Notes under the pieces: model-generated
Database searches by the model: none
What the model was told of the DNA's origin: nothing
Seen by the model: the letters and a program-made list of their open reading frames with translations, nothing else
Origin: an uncultured Paracoccaceae bacterium
Lineage (GTDB): Bacteria; Pseudomonadota; Alphaproteobacteria; Rhodobacterales; Rhodobacteraceae
DNA length: 32,005 nucleotides
Assembly (NCBI GenBank): GCA_947501025.1
Contig: CANMUM010000022.1
Coordinates: 1 to 32,005, forward strand
Reading direction: 5' to 3'
Translations under genes and position numbers: made by a program
Shown here: piece after piece, positions 22,416-30,310 of the stretch
How positions within the stretch are numbered: the stretch's first letter is position 1
Layout of the letters: each line of letters starts with the position of its first letter

Positions 22416-22612
22416 TCAAATGCCTCCTCATAACTTGCGGCTGTTTTAATGTTAGATAGTTCTGAAACCGCCCAACGTTTGTGTTTTTCAATCCAAGTTG
22501 GGCTTGGTAAAAATCCGAGTTCAACAAGCCGTAGAAATTCACTAATTGATAAATCCAGCATCCGTGCTGCACTTGAAGCACCAGCATATAGTTGATTAAT
22601 TCTTTTTTTCAT
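22409..22612 (-). CDS. AlpA-like DNA-binding protein of the IME
   Basis: 67 residues from the second of two in-frame ATG codons (22612), which has GGAGG at ideal distance. ASSAARMLDLSISEFLRLVELGFLPSP followed by HKRWAVSEL matches the AlpA/excisionase winged helix and the prophage protein at 19910. It overlaps the start of the integrase remnant by seven bases, the usual xis-int order. It seems intact though its integrase is not. Confidence 0.65.
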   Translation of the reverse strand: MKKRINQLYAGASSAARMLDLSISEFLRLVELGFLPSPTWIEKHKRWAVSELSNIKTAASYEEAFEW

Positions 22613-22814
22613 TACAGCCTCCACTTGGTTGAAAACTAACTCTAACTACATACTCTTCAACTGCGGCCTTAGTTGTGTAGAGCCTTGTACCCATCCTAAT
22701 GAATTCAATCTCTCCTGATGAAATGAGTTTCCTCAATCGTTGGACAGGCCAACCAACATCATTTGCAACTGCCTGGGGTGACTGTAAGTTTTGAGGTGAC
22801 AAAATACTTTTCAT
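22596..22814 (-). CDS. Small MerR/excisionase-type helix-turn-helix protein
   Basis: 72 residues from the ATG at 22814 with AAAGG upstream; a longer frame to 22886 would read through the control region. QAVANDVGWPVQRLRKLISSGEIEFIRMGTRLYTTKAAVEEYV is a helix-turn-helix of the DNA-binding excisionase type. It is divergent from the broken repressor gene, so it was probably its repressed target, and the next gene overlaps it by 17 bases. Confidence 0.65.
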   Translation of the reverse strand: MKSILSPQNLQSPQAVANDVGWPVQRLRKLISSGEIEFIRMGTRLYTTKAAVEEYVVRVSFQPSGGCNEKKN

Positions 22815-22886
22815 ATCGTACCTTTTTATTATGTGAGACAACGAATCAATCCATAACGGATACATTTGGCAACTAAAGGGATACAA

Positions 22887-23303
22887 ATGACTGCGTTGTA
22901 AGAAAAAGGTGCTATTGCTGAAAGGATTTATTCTATTCGTAAACCAAACGGTCTCTCACGTGATGAGTTTGCTCAACGGGTTAGCGTTTCTGTACCTGCG
23001 TTGAAAAACTATGAATTGGCGCATAGAGACGCAACTCTCAACCTAATGATCGGCATCAATAAAGCGTTTGGAATTGACATAAACTGGCTTGCCACAGGAG
23101 AAGGCTCATCAACAATAGGTGATTCAAAGAAAAGCATAATGATAATTTCGTCAGCAATCCGTAACTTTGAAGATACAAAAGGCATACTTCTTGAAACACA
23201 CAAAGAAGCTAAGGTTTTTACTTATCTTTTTCAGCAATTTTCAAAAGGCCAACAACTGACGGAACAACAAATTCAAGACTTCCTAGAAACCGCAGCAACA
23301 TGA
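22887..23303 (+). pseudogene. XRE-type repressor of the IME with stop at codon 5
   Basis: The ATG at 22887 reads MTAL and then TAA (22899-22901). The frame continues as a full XRE helix-turn-helix: GAIAERIYSIRKPNGLSRDEFAQRV, VSVPALKNYELAHRDATLNL, then a 90-residue C-terminal part. A start at an ATT (22914), with AAAAAGG upstream, would be unusual but would keep the domain; otherwise the helix-turn-helix is lost. The 72 bases between it and the divergent gene contain GGATACA twice (near 22858 and 22879), possible operator sites. Confidence 0.65.
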
Positions 23304-23445
23304 GGCAAAATATGACGATTGAAAAACTGATTAATTTACAAAAACCATCTAATTTATTTTTATAAACAATGCGTTTCCCAGATAGCTTAAAGTATTAATA
23401 TCCTGCAACTCAAAAACAAACAAAAATCTCCATTTGGTACTTCAC

Positions 23446-25011
23446 TTAATATTTCAATGATTCAAATAAAGATGAAACATCAAATGATGAATTGTACCCT
23501 GGAGATTGCACCCCTTCTAACCCAAAAGTAAAAAAGTGCTTCCTCGCTGCACGCCATCCTCTCATCAAGCTTGGAAAACCCATTTCTGGAATATCGTCCA
23601 TTGAGCTACCTTTGCGCCATTTATGTGGATCGATCCATGTTCCCAAAATAAGTTCCTTATTCGTAGGAGTTGGGCTTTCTAGTGAATATTTTGATATCAA
23701 AATCCGGTTCCTCTCGACACAAGCTCTGCGCACCATGTTTACTGTCCAACCATCAAGTTCTCTGAGAGAATCTGCATTTTCGATTAGGCAATAAAATCCC
23801 ATCAATCCTTGCATTTTACTAAGTTTCGATTTTCCATATATGAAATTTTCAATTTCTTGTTCCCTTAGGCCGCCGTAAAAACCTCTTCTTATTTCACATA
23901 TTAACCCAAAAAGATCCCAATCAAATTTTTCAGATCTATTTGCTCTAATTGGATCAAAGCCAATTTTTAGAGAATTGATAAGATATATATTTATTAGTCT
24001 TGAAATTTTCTGTTTAAGCTTTTGAACTGTCTTTTTCGGCATGCATAGCCCTGATTCTCGAAATCCGTAACCCAAATAAGTAAAATCGTGCGTCGTTCTA
24101 ATTTCATTTATAAAGCTTGAGAGAATAGAAATTCCTGGCGACTTTTCTTGATTTATAATCAGGCCGCTTTCCGCACAATGTCTGTCAAAACATTTTTCTA
24201 GACTTAATGCTTCTTCATACTTCCCGCAAATCGCTACAACATCATCAGCGAATCTAACAAACTTTCCTGGCTCAGCTGAAAGCCTGCGATCAAGGTCATG
24301 GTTTGCCAAGTTGGCTAAAATTAGTGATGTAGAAGAGCCTTGTGGGGTACCTTTAACTTTTCGACGAAATTTACCTTGGCTGTAACTACGAGATTCACAA
24401 TACCTGTGATGAAGAAACTTTTCAAAAATGTGTTTCTCATGCGGAGTTATACTAACCGTTCCCCGATCAGACATTTTCTTTTTTAAGTAATTACTTGGAA
24501 TGTTATCAAAATATTTTTTGAAATCAACTTGAACTACAAATAATTTACCGTCCCTATCAAAATCACGTAATGCCAATATTGCATCAAAAACATTTTTGTC
24601 GGGCCTATAGGCATATGAATGAGGTGAAAACCGTTTTGAGTTTCTCTTCTGTGTCCTACGAAAAACTACATTTGCTAATGCGGCATCAGGTATTCCAAAG
24701 GCTGTAATCTCTCGCTTACTTCCGTCAGCTTTAGGTATTGCAAACAAAATTGCTGGCTCTGGATCGTACTTAAGCTCAAGTACTTTGTGCCAAATCGCAG
24801 ATGCTATGCCATTTGCATTCTTCATACAATGTAGTGGATCAAAATGTTTATGTAATAACATTTTCTTCTTATGTTTTGCGACTCCCGCAGTAAGCCCTGT
24901 TCTTCTTGAGAATTTTTCTCGGTGTTTTTCTTCTTTGATCACAATTGAATTTGACTTATCAAACGCCTTTTTACACAATCTTTTAATTTCTTTTTTTAGT
25001 TCGTTATGCAT
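23446..25011 (-). CDS. Reverse transcriptase, candidate DRT (Abi/UG-type) defence enzyme
   Basis: 521 residues from the ATG at 25011. RT motifs are in order: QVDFKKYFDN with D163, KGTPQGSSTSLILANL (221-225 GTPQG), and FADD (254-257) in place of the common YADD, then a thumb-like segment (TYLGYGFRESGLCMPKK). RT0-like and SYAYRPDKNVFDAI motifs link it to group II/UG lineages. The C-terminal 200 residues are helical. There is no retron-type upstream RNA motif that I recognise, no group II ribozyme and no HNH domain. The gene is IME cargo preceded by a structured non-coding stretch. Class is not assigned. Confidence 0.85.
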   Translation of the reverse strand: MHNELKKEIKRLCKKAFDKSNSIVIKEEKHREKFSRRTGLTAGVAKHKKKMLLHKHFDPLHCMKNANGIASAIWHKVLELKYDPEPAILFAIPKADGSKREITAFGIPDAALANVVFRRTQKRNSKRFSPHSYAYRPDKNVFDAILALRDFDRDGKLFVVQVDFKKYFDNIPSNYLKKKMSDRGTVSITPHEKHIFEKFLHHRYCESRSYSQGKFRRKVKGTPQGSSTSLILANLANHDLDRRLSAEPGKFVRFADDVVAICGKYEEALSLEKCFDRHCAESGLIINQEKSPGISILSSFINEIRTTHDFTYLGYGFRESGLCMPKKTVQKLKQKISRLINIYLINSLKIGFDPIRANRSEKFDWDLFGLICEIRRGFYGGLREQEIENFIYGKSKLSKMQGLMGFYCLIENADSLRELDGWTVNMVRRACVERNRILISKYSLESPTPTNKELILGTWIDPHKWRKGSSMDDIPEMGFPSLMRGWRAARKHFFTFGLEGVQSPGYNSSFDVSSLFESLKY

Positions 25012-25020
25012 AACTAACAC

Positions 25021-25270
25021 CTAAATTATTCAGCGGGGAACTAAGAGTAAGGGAAGCGAGTTGCCCCGCCTATTCCAAGTAGCTGATTAGCCACTGTCAT
25101 TATGTAGAATTTTACCCACATAACATCATCGACTCTATAAAAGCCAGGTAGGTTGCTCCCCGCCTGAGGTTGCACACCATATGATTACCATGTCAGAATA
25201 GAGATACGCGAGTCAACCTAGAACTGTATAAAATAGTGAATTCTTAAGGCCCACTATTGATAACTGGGCC
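25021..25270 (-). ncRNA. Structured region upstream of the reverse transcriptase
   Basis: No gene fits here. On the minus strand there is a 10-bp stem with one bulge, GCGGGGCAACT paired with AGTTCCCCGC (25033-25069), which ends about 20 bases before the RT start. A related GGCGGGGAGCAACC motif lies near 25150-25164, able to compete for the same pairing partner. A GGCCCA/TGGGCC hairpin (25248-25270) marks the far end. Several DRT systems have an RT-associated RNA in this position. It is inferred from structure and place only; no homology search was possible. Confidence 0.4.
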
Positions 25271-25308
25271 AAGATATTCTTCATTGGTTTTATTCGTAAC
25301 TTGCTTTC

Positions 25309-25545
25309 CTACAAGATCCTGAACCATCCTTCCAACGTGCTCAAGCGTGTTTCTAATTCTAGCAATGAGCTCTCCAGTCCGCTGTTGTGCTGGGTGAACG
25401 TTTTTTCGAGCACGCTCAAAGCTTTAGATAACTTGCTCAAACCCTCTGCGTTACCGAGTGATCCGTTAGGGCAAATTTTATTCCGCTTTCCTACATTTTC
25501 CTCAATCTTTTTTCCAAAGAGATAAAAGATTCCTACAAATTTCAA
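25309..25545 (-). pseudogene. Partial copy of the mbeD-like gene
   Basis: The last 45 residues (LSKLSKALSVLEKTFTQHNSGLESSLLELETRLSTLEG) closely match the intact mbeD-like protein at 27702-27941, and the DNA is similar over about 150 bases (25301-25452 against 27691-27845). The normal N-terminus (TEFLTPLEKELLASVERLHETLK) is missing and replaced by unrelated sequence. This is a duplicated fragment on the far side of the secreted-repeat gene. Confidence 0.75.
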
Positions 25546-25659
25546 TTAGGTCTCATATACACTGTTGCATCTCTCAACATATTTTCAAACATGTAAAAGA
25601 ATATTAGGATCTTGCAACAATAATTCATAAACTATAAGAATATTATAGTTAGGATTTTC

Positions 25660-27537
25660 ATGCGTCATTTCGTTTCATTATGTATATTTATTTTCACACT
25701 TGTCGTCACAACTTCAGCAATCGCACAGGAAAGCTGCGCTTCCGAAGTTTCAGTGAAATGTCTAAACGACGTTCTTATAGAACATGCGGAAAAATTAGAA
25801 TTAGAAGCAGATCGAACAAGATTATATGAGGTTATGGTTGAACAAAATCTTAGGTTAGGATATTTCGAAACAGCATCAGAATATTTTGAAAAATACGGCA
25901 AAGATTTTTCGATGTTTACTATAAATCGTGTTGCTGAAGCTTCTCAAGAAATAGGAGAAAGCGCAAAAGTGAAGCTTGCTTTTGATTTTCGCCTAGCCCA
26001 ACAATACAAAAAAAATAAACCCTCTAATTTACTTTCGATTGCACGAGATCAACTTGAATTTGGGCTGAATGATGATGCGCGTTCAACTTTGCAGCTAGCT
26101 GCATTACTAACTCAAAAATTTATAAAAAATGGTGATAATAAACTCCGAGAACTAAATAATATTGCCGTCTTACAGCGGCTTTACGGATGGCCCGGAGATG
26201 TCGATCAAACACTCACTTGTGCTGAAGATGACGCAAAACGGATTGAAAAACCGATGGAACGTGCATTTGTGCTCGCTGATATTGCTCAACAATATCATTT
26301 AGCTGGCTTATCGGACGAGGGTGAACGGATTTTGTGGGATCTTATACTAGCTGTTAAAGCTCATGAAGATAAATTTGAAGCTGATCAAATTCAAAGCGCC
26401 ATCGTTGGTACATATGTGCAATTAAACATGTTTAAAGAAGCTGATGCGCTAAACGAGGAATTTTCTAGGACTGAAGATCGATATCAGGACGCTGTACGGG
26501 ACGGTGTTAATATCCTTCTGACTTCAGAAAACCAATATTTATTGAAAATTCCATCTAGCACCAAAGAAAGAGCGCTAAAAATTATTGATAAAATTACAGA
26601 TTTGGAGAAGGTCGATTTTTGGTATCATTCACTAATTTTTAAGTTGGCTGGATTTAGGCAATATGATGAAGCCCTCGAAATTGCAGAGTTAATCAATAAT
26701 GATGATTCTAAAATTGAAGCGCGAATTCTTATTGCAGGGTTTATGGCACGCGAAGAAAAAGACCTAACTGAGCCAGACAAGCTCATACAACAATATGCTA
26801 TTGAATTAGATAACTTGAGTGATGAAGTTTTGAAATCAAGTGAATACCCTTTATCACTAATTGGTGGCGCATACGTTGATGAAGAGGATTTTGATCACGC
26901 TAGACCATACCTCAACGCGGCTCTACGCGCAAAGAATTTACTTCAAATAGATGCAATAAAAACTAATGATCGAACAGTCAGATTTTGGGGGCTGTATCAC
27001 GACTATGCATTGATGGGTGAATATGGCTTGTTGAATGAAATCTATGAAAATTCGACAAGTAACGAACAAAAGCTAGAACTAATTGGAGCTATGGTGAACG
27101 GCTTTAGCAAGGGTGGATATCTAGAATATGCTGTTCTGGCTCAAAATGAATTCCAACGGCTGATCCCGAATTTATCGGATGAAGTAGAGGAGCTTGATGA
27201 AGCTAAGAGGAAATTTTACCCTGAAGGATATATAATTCCAACGGAGCGTTCAAAGGCAAATGAAAGCTACATCAGTCAAAATGCAATAATCGCTTCAGCT
27301 TTTGCTTCCAATGGTGATTTGATAAAGGCGCGTAAATATTTGGAACTTGTGGAAGGAAGTGGTAAAGAAATTTACGTTGAATCAGCAATTATCAAGGCAC
27401 TGAAATCGTCTGGGGAGCAAGTTGAGGCAGGATTAATGATGCAAACGATGTTGCAAAATGTGCAAGACGCAACTGACATGAAAGATTCTATTGCTGCGTT
27501 TAGGACCCTTTATTATTTGCTTGATGATACCGAATAA
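25660..27537 (+). CDS. Secreted TPR-like repeat protein, unknown role
   Basis: 625 residues. An N-terminal signal peptide (RHFVSLCIFIFTLVVTTSA, cleavage near IAQ) sends it to the periplasm or out of the cell. The rest is helix-rich and built of TPR-like repeats (for example SLLSIARDQLEFGLNDDARSTL, AIVGTYVQLNMFKEADAL, KLAGFRQYDEALEIAELI, SAFASNGDLIKARKYLELV), likely a protein-binding scaffold. TAGGA precedes the ATG. It is encoded against the mob genes, between two copies of the mbeD-like sequence, and has lower GC than typical host genes. No enzyme domain is visible. Confidence 0.7.
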   Translation: MRHFVSLCIFIFTLVVTTSAIAQESCASEVSVKCLNDVLIEHAEKLELEADRTRLYEVMVEQNLRLGYFETASEYFEKYGKDFSMFTINRVAEASQEIGESAKVKLAFDFRLAQQYKKNKPSNLLSIARDQLEFGLNDDARSTLQLAALLTQKFIKNGDNKLRELNNIAVLQRLYGWPGDVDQTLTCAEDDAKRIEKPMERAFVLADIAQQYHLAGLSDEGERILWDLILAVKAHEDKFEADQIQSAIVGTYVQLNMFKEADALNEEFSRTEDRYQDAVRDGVNILLTSENQYLLKIPSSTKERALKIIDKITDLEKVDFWYHSLIFKLAGFRQYDEALEIAELINNDDSKIEARILIAGFMAREEKDLTEPDKLIQQYAIELDNLSDEVLKSSEYPLSLIGGAYVDEEDFDHARPYLNAALRAKNLLQIDAIKTNDRTVRFWGLYHDYALMGEYGLLNEIYENSTSNEQKLELIGAMVNGFSKGGYLEYAVLAQNEFQRLIPNLSDEVEELDEAKRKFYPEGYIIPTERSKANESYISQNAIIASAFASNGDLIKARKYLELVEGSGKEIYVESAIIKALKSSGEQVEAGLMMQTMLQNVQDATDMKDSIAAFRTLYYLLDDTE

Positions 27538-27663
27538 CGATCAGTAAGGAGCTATTAAAATGGCAATTTTCATCGCTTAAAATACACTTCATAAACCACC
27601 CACACTAGAAACAAATACATCATCTTAACGCCTTTCCCTTTAAATACATGGACCATTCGAAAT

Positions 27664-27845
27664 CGAGTGATCCGTTTCGTACGAACTTTCTTGCCGCCTC
27701 CCTACAAGCTCCCCAATTTTCCTTCCAACGCGTTCAAGCGCGTTTCCAATTCTTGCAATGAGCTCTCCAGTCCGTTGTTGTGCTCGCTGAACGTTTTCTC
27801 GAGCACGCTCAAAGCTTTGGATAACTTGTTCAAATCTTCTGTGTT
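27664..27845. repeat. Imperfect direct repeat around mbeD, copy 2
   Basis: 27691-27845 matches 25301-25452 at roughly four of five positions. In addition the 13-mer CGAGTGATCCGTT occurs at 27664-27676, just left of this copy, and at 25455-25467, just right of the other. That arrangement fits a tandem duplication joined at this 13-mer. The copies bound the secreted repeat protein gene. Confidence 0.6.
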
Positions 27846-27941
27846 GCTCTTTTTCTCGTAAATTCCATTCTTCAATGTCTCATGCAATCTCTCGACCGAG
27901 GCCAGCAATTCTTTCTCTAGTGGTGTTAGAAATTCGGTCAT
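27702..27941 (-). CDS. mbeD: MbeD-like mobilization coiled-coil protein
   Basis: 79 residues, almost entirely coiled coil (LTPLEKELLASVERLHETL, KLSKALSVLEKTFSEHNNG and LQELETRLNALEGK). Size, composition and place match MbeD of ColE1-type plasmids, an accessory mobilization and entry-exclusion factor. It overlaps the end of mobA by 62 bases in another frame and follows the mbeB-like gene directly. A partial second copy lies at 25309. Confidence 0.75.
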   Translation of the reverse strand: MTEFLTPLEKELLASVERLHETLKNGIYEKKSNTEDLNKLSKALSVLEKTFSEHNNGLESSLQELETRLNALEGKLGSL

Positions 27942-29241
27942 CTATTTCTCCTCCTGTGTTTCTAGGCAAATCGTTCCTACGAGCATCGTCACGGGACATT
28001 GTGCTAGGGTTACGTTTTTTGGCAAAACGATCACTTCGCCAAGGTAGCCAACGCCATGGGTCTTGCGCATCCCCTCCAGACCAAATTCCATCAGCGAGGG
28101 AGAATTCACTGGCACTTTGGCTTCGATTACCTGTGGCAATGCCAGTTTGATCATCACTACTGAGATAATCAGCGTTAGCATCATTGCCACCATCCAAGTG
28201 ACGCTCAATGTCTTGATGATATCCAGACTCCATTCCTGTATTGAATTGCTCGTCTCCTCTATCTCGTTTGATAACTTCTCCTGAAGGCGTTTCATCTGAT
28301 TTTCGCAATGGCTCGTTGTCGTCGAACTCAGTTCCTTCAATAATGACATATCGCGAGCAATTGTACTTTGAACGTTGAACAATTGTTCGCTCAAGTCGCT
28401 GCTTTGTACCGTTTCTTGTTCCAGATTCACTTTCAAATGCTGCTTCAAGCTGTTCTGCTTTCCATTCTGCATGAAAGATCACTCCTTTTAGTTTGTAATT
28501 TTGATCTGTTTCGGGATCCTTGACCGACAAGAATGGCTTTCCAGTTTTTTTGTCGTGTCCTTGACGACTGAACTTAAAACCCACTTCTTCAAACGCTTTG
28601 ATCATACTTGGGCTATCGGTTATTGTTCCCAATAGTATCTGGTCGTCTAACCATTTATGAATGTCTTCACGCGCCTCAACGCGATCTGCACTTTCGATGG
28701 TGCTACTTTTTAATTGTGCATGTGATTTATCCATAAGGTCAGCCCAATGATGCTCTTTGTTCAAATGGCCTCGCAATGTATCAAATGTCTTTTGATAGCC
28801 TGGAGGCGCGATATTGAGGCTCTTACACGTGGTTAACTCCATGCGCGGCGTACAAAAATGCAGCTCCACATTGCCCTCATGCACATGCTTAACCCACAGG
28901 ACATCAAACTGATTGCCCTCAAGCCCAGCAAACGACAACCGCTCGAGTTCATTCATGACCTCGCGTAGTTGCTCCTCGCTCGGATTATCATCACCAGCAA
29001 ACGCAATCACGCCCGCGCGGTAGCTCCATTTGCTTGTCGAGCTATCAATGAGCTGCTTTGTGATTTCAGGATTTCCAGCAACCACCTCAGGCAATGGATC
29101 GCGAATTTTGAGCATTGCATGACCATCCGCGTCCCGCTTCACATTACGGTTCTCATCATAATCAAGAACCTCTTCAGCGAGAAGATAATCAACTGGCCCA
29201 GCGCCGCAGCCTTGACCTTTAGCAAAGAATTTGATCAGCAT
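27880..29241 (-). CDS. mobA: MobA/MbeA relaxase (MOB-P, ColE1 type)
   Basis: 453 residues. The relaxase nicks one strand at oriT, stays attached to the 5' end by a tyrosine and leads the strand into the recipient through a host conjugation channel. The N-terminus has the ColE1-type signature FFAKGQGCGAGPVDYLL with Y19 as likely nucleophile. The metal motif is the HEN variant KHVHEGNVELHF (H121, E122, N124). The region after 200 is polar with low-complexity charged stretches, and its coding sequence also carries the mbeB- and mbeD-like genes in another frame. No frameshift is seen. Confidence 0.88.
   Translation of the reverse strand: MLIKFFAKGQGCGAGPVDYLLAEEVLDYDENRNVKRDADGHAMLKIRDPLPEVVAGNPEITKQLIDSSTSKWSYRAGVIAFAGDDNPSEEQLREVMNELERLSFAGLEGNQFDVLWVKHVHEGNVELHFCTPRMELTTCKSLNIAPPGYQKTFDTLRGHLNKEHHWADLMDKSHAQLKSSTIESADRVEAREDIHKWLDDQILLGTITDSPSMIKAFEEVGFKFSRQGHDKKTGKPFLSVKDPETDQNYKLKGVIFHAEWKAEQLEAAFESESGTRNGTKQRLERTIVQRSKYNCSRYVIIEGTEFDDNEPLRKSDETPSGEVIKRDRGDEQFNTGMESGYHQDIERHLDGGNDANADYLSSDDQTGIATGNRSQSASEFSLADGIWSGGDAQDPWRWLPWRSDRFAKKRNPSTMSRDDARRNDLPRNTGGEIDDRISNTTRERIAGLGREIA
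27942..28472 (-). CDS. mbeB: MbeB-like mobilization protein, overlapping mobA
   Basis: 176 residues encoded wholly inside mobA in another frame, the layout of mbeB in ColE1. The first 95 residues are coiled coil (LSEQLFNVQSTIARDMSLLKEL, then EKLSNEIEETSNSIQEW). A hydrophobic helix (TWMVAMMLTLIISVVMIKLAL, about 106-126) fits the membrane-binding part by which MbeB links the relaxosome to the transfer machinery. It stops one base from the mbeD-like start. Confidence 0.75.
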   Translation of the reverse strand: MQNGKQNSLKQHLKVNLEQETVQSSDLSEQLFNVQSTIARDMSLLKELSSTTTSHCENQMKRLQEKLSNEIEETSNSIQEWSLDIIKTLSVTWMVAMMLTLIISVVMIKLALPQVIEAKVPVNSPSLMEFGLEGMRKTHGVGYLGEVIVLPKNVTLAQCPVTMLVGTICLETQEEK

Positions 29242-29273
29242 GTTGCTAACCGAAAAATTAGTGAGTTTACAAA

Positions 29274-29720
29274 ATGTCTAAAGGCTGGGTTTTCAAAGGC
29301 AAGCCATACGAGCCATCGATTTTCAAAATTGATGAATCCTACTATTTGGAATTGCCAGTCTCCATTCGTTGGAGTGTGGCTGAGTTTGACATTCCTATAG
29401 CTAAATACGATTTTGATGCGCTCATGATCAGCAGAAATCGATATTATTTTTTGTTTGCTGTTCTTTCTCGTGTTTTTGAAAATACTGAGATTGATAAGCC
29501 AAACCCGAAGATTGAAGAAATTATAGACATATTTCTTCACGGGCTGGAAGAGGATGTGAACAAGTTCTTGTGGGATAAAGATCGCATTAAAAATAGCATA
29601 GTTTCTGGTTTTCTCAATGATCTGCTTGGCTTCAAGTTCCTGCACAATAACAAAAACTTCTTGAGCGGCCATCCCACCAATTGGTTCAATAGAATAGAGC
29701 CTTTGCCTCAAGAAGTATGA
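29274..29720 (+). CDS. Unknown protein inserted between mobC and mobA
   Basis: 148 residues, on the strand opposite the mob genes. The sequence reads as a real globular protein (KGKPYEPSIFKIDESYYLELPVSIRW, then ALMISRNRYYFLFAVLSRVF and a C-terminal FLNDLLGFKFLHNNKN). No family is recognised and no signal or membrane span is visible. A reverse 167-codon frame on the other strand is less protein-like. No strong ribosome site lies before the ATG. Its position splits what is normally a compact mobC-mobA unit, so it is likely an acquired cargo gene, perhaps for defence or exclusion. Confidence 0.55.
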   Translation: MSKGWVFKGKPYEPSIFKIDESYYLELPVSIRWSVAEFDIPIAKYDFDALMISRNRYYFLFAVLSRVFENTEIDKPNPKIEEIIDIFLHGLEEDVNKFLWDKDRIKNSIVSGFLNDLLGFKFLHNNKNFLSGHPTNWFNRIEPLPQEV

Positions 29721-29734
29721 ATTTACGGTAAGCA

Positions 29735-30211
29735 TCATTGCGAGTCCTCATCAATTTTGTGGACAAGCAAACGTTCAATCACAATAAACTGCGCGGACAA
29801 TGCCACACCATCAATAGCTCGGATATTGCCGCCCGCAACTTCGCGATTTAGGTGTCGAGCGATCTGATTGAGATTGTTTCCAATGCCAGCGACTTTGCGA
29901 AGCAGCGCAGGGTCAGCTTTGGAAATGGGGCGCAATCGCCGAGCTTTAGCTAAGTCCAATGCCTCACGCAAAATTTCCGATAGGGTTTGGGCTGAGCTTT
30001 GCGCTAGCGCATCAATACGCGTCTTATCATCAATGGAACAACGGAATATCAATCGTTCCGTTAGTTCATTCGATGATAGCGGTTTCACCGCTTGGTTGGG
30101 GTTCGAAGGGGAGGTGTAACCTATCCCCTCGCATGGCTCCGTGTCTGACACGGGTCGCCTTGCTTTGGTAAATGAGCTATCCGCAGCAAACGTTTTCTCG
30201 CCCTTTACCAT
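29735..30211 (-). CDS. mobC: MobC relaxosome accessory protein
   Basis: 158 residues. The C-terminal half has the Bac_mobilisation motif KVAGIGNNLNQIARHLNR. A ribbon-helix-helix-like segment (ERLIFRCSIDDKTRIDALAQSS, then LSEILREALDLAKARRL) precedes it. MobC opens the DNA at oriT and guides the relaxase. The first 50 residues are polar and probably disordered. It is upstream of mobA as expected, although an inverted gene separates them. Confidence 0.85.
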   Translation of the reverse strand: MVKGEKTFAADSSFTKARRPVSDTEPCEGIGYTSPSNPNQAVKPLSSNELTERLIFRCSIDDKTRIDALAQSSAQTLSEILREALDLAKARRLRPISKADPALLRKVAGIGNNLNQIARHLNREVAGGNIRAIDGVALSAQFIVIERLLVHKIDEDSQ

Positions 30212-30280
30212 GATGTTATTCCAGCTGAGATAAGTTGTTCTTTAATCACTAGGCATTTGCTCAATAGCGTATAGATTTGC

Positions 30281-30310
30281 GCACGCTATATTGTATTGTA
30301 TAAAGCGTGC
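30281..30310. other. Candidate oriT hairpin
   Basis: GCACGCTATA (30281-30290) is followed, after an 8-base loop, by TATAAGCGTGC with one extra A: a 10-bp imperfect stem. It lies about 70 bases upstream of mobC, where ColE1-type transfer origins are found, and overlaps the end of the 30286 gene. The nick position cannot be read from the sequence. Confidence 0.4.

Noticed and set aside
23446-25011. Group II intron explanation for the reverse transcriptase
   Set aside because: No recognisable domain V/VI RNA ends or interrupted gene flanks it, and no HNH or maturase-type end was seen. A covariance search would be decisive.
25248-25270. Transcription terminator
   Set aside because: The stem is good but neither strand has a T-run after it, so it was kept only as part of the candidate RNA.
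29235-29738. Minus-strand frame of 167 codons opposite the 29274 gene
   Set aside because: Composition is poorer in charged residues and less protein-like than the plus-strand frame, and it overlaps the mobA start.
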